From Tetragonia tetragonoides (taxonomy: Eukaryota; Streptophyta; Magnoliopsida; Caryophyllales; Aizoaceae): a stretch of DNA of 64,000 nt. The stretch lies in the NCBI GenBank assembly GCA_038025085.1, contig CM076140.1, positions 16,078,001 through 16,142,000 of the forward strand, written 5' to 3'. The translations under genes were made by a program, and so were the position numbers. Each line of letters starts with the position of its first letter. The stretch's first letter is position 1. Positions 56,656 through 64,000 of this stretch are shown piece after piece. Below the pieces are notes generated by a model. That model was not told the origin of the DNA. It ran no database searches and worked only from the letters and a program-made list of their open reading frames with translations.

Positions 56656-58965
56656 ATAAAAGTTTAAATGACTACTAATACATAAGTGTATTGATTGTTT
56701 TTCAAGTTCTATTTAACAAAGTTTTGTTTCCACCATTACGACCGTTAACACTAATTAACACTATATGGCCAATAACGTCTAAGAAGAGTCGGAATAGTCA
56801 AAATCACTAATGAAATTATTATTTATCACTTATTATGATTACTAATACATAAGTTTATTGATTGTTTTTCGAATTCTAATTAACAAAGTTTAGTTTCCAC
56901 CATTACCACCATCAAGACTGATTAACACTTTAAATGACCATTACCACCATTAACACTTTAAATTCTATTTATAGATGTTTCATCTCCACCATTACCACCA
57001 TTAAAACTGATTATCACTATAATGGCCAACAACGTCAATAGTGTAAGTCAATATTGAAATTATTTTTTATCACTTATTATGAAATTTAATACATAAGTGT
57101 CACTAATGTATTTCAAATTCTATTTCAAATGTTTCATTTCACCATTACCACCATTAAGATTGATTATCACTATAATGGTCAATAACGTCTAATTAGAGCC
57201 GGACTACTCTAATATGCTATTGAAATTGCTTTTTATCACTCATTATGAGATTTAATACATAAGTATTATTAAGTTATTTCAAATTCTATTTATAAATGTT
57301 TAATCTCCACCATTACCACCATTAAGACTGATTATCACTATAATGGCCAACAACGTTAATAGTGTAAGTCAATATTGAAATTGTTTTTTATCACTTATTA
57401 TGAGATTTAATACATAAGTGTCACTGATGTATTTCAAATTCTATTTCAAATGTTTGTTTTCACCATTACCACCATTAAGACCGATTATCAGTTATCACTA
57501 TAATGGTCAATAACGTCTAATTAGAGCCGGACTACTCTAATATGCTATTGAATTTGATTTTTATCCCTTAGTATGAGATTTTATACATAAATATTACTAA
57601 GTTATTTCAAAATTTCTATTTATAAATGTTTCATCTCTACCATTACCACCATTAAGACTGATTATCACTATAATGGCTAACAACGTCTAATTAGATCCGG
57701 ACTACTCTAATATGTTATTGAAATATCTTTTTATCACTTATTATGAGATTTAATACATAAGTATTACTAAGTTATTTTAAATTCTATTTATAAATATTTC
57801 ATCTCCATCATTAGCACCATTAAGACTGATTATCACTATAATGGCCAACAACGTCTAATTAGAGTCGGACTCTAATATGCTATCGAAATTATTTTTTATC
57901 ACTTATTATGAGATTTAATACATAAGTATTACTAATTTATTTCAAATTTTATTTATAAATGTTTCATCTCCACCATTAGCATCATTAAGACTGATTATCA
58001 TTATAATGGCCAACAACCGGATTAGTGTGAGTCAATATTGAAATTGCTTTTTATCCTTATTATTAGATTTAATACATAAGTGCCACTAATGTATTTCAAA
58101 TAAACTCTATTTCAAATGTTTCATTTCACCATTACCACCATTAAGACTAATTATCAGTTATCACTATAATGGCCAATAACGTCTAATTAGAACCGGACTA
58201 CTCTAATATGCTATTGAGATTGACTTTTATCCCTTTTTATGAGATTTAATACATAAGTATTACTAAGTTATTTCAAATTCTATTTATAAATGTTTCATCT
58301 TTACCATTACCACCATTAAGACTGATTATCACTGTAATAGCCAACAACGCCTAATTAGAGTCGGACTACTCTAATATGCTATTGAAATTGCTTTTTATGA
58401 CTTATTATGAGATTTAATACATAAGTATTACTAAGTTATTTCAAATTCTATTTATAAATGTTTCATCTCCACCATTACCACCATTAAGACTGGTTATCAC
58501 TATAATGGCCAACAACGTCTAATTAGAGCCGGACTACTCTAATATGCTATTGAAATTGCTTTTTATCACTTATTATGAGATTTAATACATAAGTATTACT
58601 AAGTTATTTCAAATTATATTTATAAATGTTTCATCTCCATCATTAGCACCATTAAAGACTTATTATCACTATAATGGCGAACAACCGGAATAGTGTAAGT
58701 CAATATTGAAATTGCTTTTTATCACTTTTTATGAGATTTAATACATAAGTGTCACAAATGTATTTCAAATTCTATTTCAAATGTTTCATTTCCACCATTT
58801 ACCACCATTAAGACTAATTATCACTAAAATGGCAAATAACGTGTATTTAGAGACGGACTAGTCTAATATACTATTACTATTTTTTTTTTATCACTTATTA
58901 TGATTAATAATACATAAGTTATGCTAATGTATTTCAAATTCTATTTAAACATGTTTTATTTCCAC
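56656..58965. repeat. Satellite array B: about 13 units of 155-170 bp
   Basis: Anchored on TTTTATCACTTATTATGAGA at about 56825, 57069, 57236, 57390, 57561, 57733, 57898, 58051, 58220, 58391, 58563, 58720 and 58889. Each unit contains a CATCTCCACCATTACCACCA core and GATTATCACTATAATGGCC. Array B units are more diverged and clearly related to array A. Confidence 0.95.
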
Positions 58966-59955
58966 CATTTAACTAGGGTCAATTATTGAATTTAAATTGA
59001 TGATTGTGCTACTAAGAACTTGGTTAATAAGAAATTGTATAGCATAATGTATTGTATTAACTATAAAAAAAATTGTACTAACTGAACATGTAAATTAAGT
59101 GGACGTGTTAATAATTACAACAACAAATATTCTAACTAACACGGTTTGATTAAACTTTTAATTCTCTATGTTAACAAAAAAAAAAAAAAAACTTTTAATT
59201 CTCTATTTCAAAACGTGACAAATACATCCTCATTTACTACTCATCTACTTCAACTAACTGTGTATATACTAAAATTTTAGCAATTGTACTAAAATTTATT
59301 TTGTCCACAATATGGATATTTGTCCATTATATTAAATAGTGGAAATTTGTACTAAACACTTGTCCCAATACTTATTAATGTTGATGGAGACAATTCACTG
59401 ATTACATTGATGGAGCATACAAATAGTATTTGATTTCGTTGTCTTTACTATTAAAGTATCAATGCACTAGAATAAGAGATAAAAATACAAAGTTGCAAAT
59501 CGTTTGTACAAAGCCTATAATAAATGTACTAAATTCTTCATTGTTATACCAAAGAGGATGATTTCTCAAAATGGCTAAATCTCATCCTCACGTAAAAGTA
59601 TTTATGTAGGAAGAATAAAGATTCAAAAGCACTTTATCTGATAAAGCATACAAGGGTCGTACAAGAGAAAATGAAAGCATAGGTGGTCAAACAAGCTACA
59701 CATGGTCAACCGGCATAATATTTAGTTATAAATATTGGTCGAAAATATGATCAATAGGTTCAGATAAAATTGTACAATGTTAGATTTATTTGTACTACAA
59801 TGATGTTATTTGTACAATTTTAATTTAAATTGTACTATTCACATTCAATTAATCAGTAGTTGAATGATAGGTGAAATTGATTGATGTTGGTGTTATTGAG
59901 TAAATTTGAATGTATGATTTACTTACATTGATGTGTATTGAATATTACTAGTGGT
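58966..59955. repeat. TTGTACTA-rich module, copy 3 (diverged)
   Basis: Again dotted with TTGTACTA-type motifs, AT-rich, no frame. It continues the module/array alternation of the block. Confidence 0.5.
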
Positions 59956-60300
59956 TTAAACCACGAGCAGTTGATGGATAATCTGATACATGAAATGGTC
60001 ATGAATGATGGGTGGTGGATAATGTTATGTGCAGTTAGTGGTTAGAGCCATGACTAGGTAGAGGTTAAAGTCATGACCAGGTGGAGGTTTAATCCATGAT
60101 CACTTGGTGGTTGATTTCATGACCACGTCGTGGATAATTCCATAAGCATCTCATGATTAATAATGAGGATACCATTAGCAGGTCTTGAATGACACCATTA
60201 AGTCATGATTAGGGTGATGATTAAGTCCACTAGAAGGTCATGAAATCAACCATTAGGGGGTCATGATTAAGGCATTAGAGGTTGTGGAAAATGCCACAGT
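59956..60300. repeat. Short tandem repeats, right flank of satellite block
   Basis: Units such as CATGACCAGGTGGAGGTT and CATTAGCAGGTCTTGAATG mirror the left flank at 54340-54600 in direct orientation. Confidence 0.75.
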
Positions 60301-60716
60301 TATATCGTATATGTAAAGAAAAAGAAAGCAACAACTTGCACAAACTAATGGAAACCAACACCATTCAAAACACCTGATTAAGCCATAGATTCTGAATGAC
60401 AAAGCTAAACAAGCCATAGTATCTGAATTGAGATGAAGAATTGGCTATCCTGCCTGGTTTTCCGCGGTGGTAAGAAAATTAGGGAGGATATAGGGTTTTT
60501 AAAAGAGAAAATGAGAATTTTTGGGTTCTTCATAGATAGAGAGCGGTGGTCGATTTGGGTGTTCTTTGAATAGAGAAAGAGCGGTGGGAGGAGTATGTGG
60601 GTTTTTTAAGAGAAAGGGGGAGAGCAGTGATGGTGCGGTGAGAGAAGCGGTGGTGGATCTGGTTTCCTTGGATGAGAAGCGGTGGTGTGGATGAGAGAGA
60701 AAATGAGTGGGAATGT
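60301..60716. other. Gene-free purine-rich stretch
   Basis: On the minus strand this is CT-rich with repeated ACCACCGCTTCTC-like units (AGAAGCGGTGGT on plus). It looks like a leader or TIR-proximal segment, but no coding frame follows. Confidence 0.45.
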
Positions 60717-60724
60717 GTTGTATG

Positions 60725-60958
60725 TAGGCCTGGCAATAGCTGACCCGACCTGATAAACTGACCCGAACCCGACCTGAAGTTACTGAGAGAAACCCGAACC
60801 TGACCTGCTCTTGACCCGAAATCGACCTGATTCTATTTTTTCACATAAAAAGTAATTTCCTATCATTTTACATCATTTTCGATGATTTTTACCACTGACC
60901 CGAAATCGACCTGATGTATAACCCGAACCCGACCAGTTAACCCGAATTGCCAAGCCTA
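60725..60958. mobile_element. hAT-like MITE with GACCCGA core (234 bp)
   Basis: Ends TAGGCCTGGCAAT and the complement of ATTGCCAAGCCTA. Exact 8-bp target duplications GTTGTATG stand at 60717-60724 and 60959-60966. The core is (A)ACCCGACCTGA-type. Confidence 0.94.
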
Positions 60959-60966
60959 GTTGTATG

Positions 60967-61758
60967 AAGAGAGAGTGTGAGGAATGAGGAATGAGTGGTA
61001 ATGGTGTTTTGAGTGAGTAAGTGTTTTGAGTGATTTAATTAAAGGAAAATAATTTATATTTTGATAGGGGTAAGGACGGGTTTTTGGTTCCCTTTCATCT
61101 ATTACTTTTATTGATGACTCAGTTCTAGTATAATTTTTTGGCTGCCACATAAACTTTGTCTTGTCTTCCCGAAGAGCGCTGCTAGTTACAGCCGCATGGT
61201 GAGGCTGTAAATGTGAGGCTGTAAATGGCAGTCTCACACTCACAGCATGCCACCTGTTAAAGACCCATTGTAATGTAAGGGCTCTTATGGTATTTCATCT
61301 ATAATAATTCACATCCCTAAAATTTTATCGGGAACCATAAAAAATACCCCGCTCTTTATGCTTCTCTTGTAAGCTAAAATTGTCTTCTCTCTCCTCTCTC
61401 CTCTCTCCTCTCTCTCTCCTTTCCCCTAACCCTCTTCAGTTCTACAATGCCTCAATCTGGAATTATTCATGCATCTCGCTCAATTGCCCAACAAGTACAT
61501 AGGTACTGCAATTTCCTTACTTTATTGGTAGTCCATGGAACAAATTTACTACTTATATACTATTTAAATTTGTTTTGTAGCTTTATTCTAGAATTGGCTT
61601 CCCCTCACAAATTGCAACCCCCTCTAAAATTAGCTAGTACTTGTATATTCTTCATCATATGGGCATTACTTGATAATATCAAAATGTGTAATTTATAACC
61701 TGAGTATTGGTCAAAAATCTCAAATTTGTGTTATTTACTTAACAATTTTGACATGGCA

Positions 61759-61804
<46 letters not shown>

Positions 61805-62199
61805 TTGAAAGCTAGTCCTGTCATCAGCCATATATCCACACCTTTTAATTTGTCTCATGGAGGTAAGTTTGGTCGACGAAGGAGGTACAAAACTATTTTG
61901 CTCCACAAAATTAAAGAACAGAGTATTGTTTCTTGTTTATCTAGATTGTGAAGGCTGTGAGAGCTTAATTAGGACCATCAGAATAGTCCTTAGAATTTGC
62001 AATAAGTTATGAATTTGTTTGACATCATGTACAATAATTGATGGTTCTAAAAATAAATCCTTGTTGTCCCTGCTATTTGTTTCTTATGAGAAGTATACAA
62101 TAATTTGTATCTTTATGACTAATTTGAGTTTATAAAGATACTATCTTTGATCAAAATTGTTACCAACAAGTTGTATTCTTTTTTTTTTTTTTTACTCAG
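60967..62199 (+). other. Upstream region of the FAR1-like gene: CT tract, possible leader exon, poly(A) tract
   Basis: A CT-rich run (about 61381-61430) precedes ATG CCT CAA at 61447, which could be a leader exon. A pyrimidine-rich acceptor TTTTTTTTACTCAG ends at 62199. An A43 tract lies at 61760-61802. A GTGAGGCTGTAAAT unit is repeated twice at about 61199-61228. The exon model is a guess. Confidence 0.4.
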
Positions 62200-62208
62200 G
62201 GATAAAAA

Positions 62209-64000
62209 ATGGAATTGGACAATGACCTAAATGCAGATATAGAGAATGATGATTCAAACTCTATAGATGAAAATCTACTATTCAACAATGATGTGGATGC
62301 TGAAATGTACATAGGTATCACTTGAGTCAAAATGAAGAGGTAATTCAAGAGCCTGAGAAAGGTATGGAATTTCAATCACGAGATGAAGCATATGTATTTT
62401 ATCGTACTTACGCTAAATCTGTTGGTTTTGGTGTATCAACAATTAAAAGTCGTCGTTCTCGATCGTCTAAAGATTTCATTGTTGCTAATTTTGCATGCTA
62501 CTAGATTTGGTGTTAAACGCCCCTCTAATGCTCATAATCCGCGACCATGTATGAAAATAGACTGTAAGGCATTTTTACGGGTGAAAAAAAGGAGTGATGG
62601 GAAATGGCTAGTACATGAATTTGTGAAAGAGCATAATCATGACTTGTATCCAGAGCAAGTACATTGTTTTCCATGTCATAGAGGTATCTCAGTGGCTAAT
62701 CAACATGAAATTGATACATTACATGCTGTTGGGAAGCCACCTTATAAGATTCATGCTACATTAGCTAAAAAAAACAATGGTCACAAAAATGTGGGTTGCT
62801 CTCTAAAGGATATAAGAAATTACATTGATAAGGAACGTCGTTTAACATTGCAAATAGGGGATACTAATGTTATGCTTCAACACTTTATCGAAATACAACA
62901 AGAGGATTCTAACTTCTTCTATGCTATTGACTTGGATGAAGAACGACGTTTGAGAAATGTATTTTGGGTACATGCCAAAGGTAGAGAGGACTACAAAAAG
63001 TATAGTGATGTTGTTTCTTTTGACACCACTTACATCACAAACAATCATTTTCAGTCAACAATCTTGGGTGGGGCATTACTTGCAGATGAAACTACATCTA
63101 CTTTTATTTGGGTGATGAAAACATGGAAGAAAGCCATGAATGGAGAAGCCCCCAAAGCAATACTAACTGACCAGGATAAAGCTATGAAGGCTTCCATATA
63201 TGAGGTATTTCTAAAAACCTGTCATCGCTTTTGTTTATGGCATATAATGAGAAAAGTTCCAGAAAAGCTTGGGCATGTGAAAAAAAACATGAAAATTTCA
63301 TGGGAGTTTTCAAGAAGTGTATTTACAAGAGTTGGACAGATGATGAATTTGAGAACAATTGGAGGAATATGATTGAAATGTTTGATTTTAATGAAGAAGA
63401 GTGGAAATGGCTTCAATCATTATATGATGATCGGAAACAATGGGTGCCTACTTTTATGAGAGATGTATTTTTTGGAGGCATGTCTACCACTCAAAGGTCA
63501 GAAAGTATAAATTCTTTTTTTGACAAATACGTCAATAAAAAGACGACTTTAACTGAATTTGTTGTAAAGTACAAACAAGCTGTAAAAGACAGAGTAAAAG
63601 ATGAAGAAGATGCTGATTTTAATTCACAAAAGAGCCCATTTTTAAGGACTAAATCAACTTTTGAGAAACAACTTTCTCTTGTCTACACCTATGAAGTTTT
63701 TAAAAAGTTTCAAGTTGAGATTTCAGGAGCAGCCGGATGCTATCCTTCCCTCAAAGGGAAAGACGAGGATAACGTAGTTTTCACAGTTCGAGAATTGAGG
63801 CCGAAGGAGATTATGTGGTTGTTTGGAATGGGAAAGTCGAAGAAATTTGTTGTTTGTGCCATTCATTTGAGTTCAAGGGATATCTTTGTAGACATTGTTT
63901 ATCTGTACTCTACAATTTGGGCATATTCAAAATTCCTTCTAAATATATTTTGAAGAGATGGAGTAAAAATGATGAAACTAGGAAACAAAGGCATGCTCCA
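62209..64000 (+). pseudogene. FAR1/FRS-like (MULE transposase-derived) gene, four frameshifts, runs off window
   Basis: The order is an acidic N-terminus (MELDNDLNADIEND, 62209), FAR1 DNA-binding domain (GMEFQSRDEAYVFYRTYAKSVGF, then FGVKRPS…CKAFLRV and EHNHDL; 62360-62640), MULE transposase core (VVSFDTTYITNNHF, AILTDQDKAMKASI, CHRFCLWHI; 63008-63250), the NSFFDKYVN segment (about 63510), and the start of a SWIM zinc finger (CCLCHSFEFKGYLCRHC, about 63845-63900). Frameshifts at about 62320, 62503, 63280-63287 (an A8 run) and 63800 divide it. Domain order is that of FHY3/FAR1 proteins and of the MULE transposases they come from. With this decay it is a transposon remnant or a dead FRS gene, unless introns are misread. 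Confidence 0.87.

Noticed and set aside
56656..58965. CRISPR-like regular repeats
   Set aside because: Units abut without unique spacers and the DNA is a plant nuclear sequence; this is satellite DNA.

Overview
ORGANISM. This is nuclear DNA of a dicot-type flowering plant. It holds introns with GT-AG borders, an AP2/ERF transcription factor, a plant-type DHHC S-acyltransferase, a FAR1-like transposase-derived gene, plant Ty3/gypsy, Ty1/copia and L1-type elements, tRNA-headed SINEs and many MITEs. I cannot name the species from sequence alone. LAYOUT. 1-4962: 5' part of a minus-strand Ty3/gypsy (chromovirus/Tekay-like) element. Its gag-pol has three in-frame stops, it carries an extra acidic leader ORF, and it ends in a 30-bp perfect palindrome. 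5-15 kb: gene-poor, with two hAT-like MITEs, a copia LTR carrying a (TA)65 tract, a TIR-bounded minisatellite, a 561-bp retroposed unit with an 18-bp target duplication, and a Mutator-like MITE with an exact 33-bp tandem repeat. 15.2-18.4 kb: an intact two-exon ERF gene (group X, ABR1/ERF110-like), surrounded by four copies of one small MITE, SINEs and a Stowaway element. 20.4-27.0 kb: an almost full-length L1-type LINE with a perfect 15-bp target duplication. It is broken by frameshifts, stops and a nested hAT-like MITE. 27-33 kb: three more TIR elements in AT-rich DNA. 33.45-38.81 kb: a complete but decayed minus-strand Ty1/copia element with both LTRs and a 5-bp target duplication. 40.5-52.4 kb: a minus-strand DHHC palmitoyltransferase gene of five coding exons (412 aa), with a 7-kb first intron full of SINEs and MITEs. 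52.8-61.3 kb: gene-free. It has a hAT-like MITE, a Harbinger-like fragment, and a block of ~165-169-bp satellite repeats framed by short tandem repeats. 62.2-64.0 kb: a FAR1/MULE-type transposase-like gene with four frameshifts, running off the window. FUNCTIONAL GENES. Only two loci look intact: the ERF factor (nuclear, stress/ABA-type transcription control by family knowledge) and the S-acyltransferase (membrane protein palmitoylation). Their introns and flanks are shaped by short transposons. MAIN PATTERN. Six confident MITEs and one slightly different relative share hAT-like ends (TAG-G-TG-CAA type) and 8-bp target duplications. Each is filled with its own simple-sequence core (GGGTC, CCGGT, TATCCG or GATTCC type). 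Their borders can be read to the base here. Also notable are a hairpin in intron 2 of the S-acyltransferase gene that copies the last bases of exon 2 in both orientations, and the composite satellite block at 54-60 kb.
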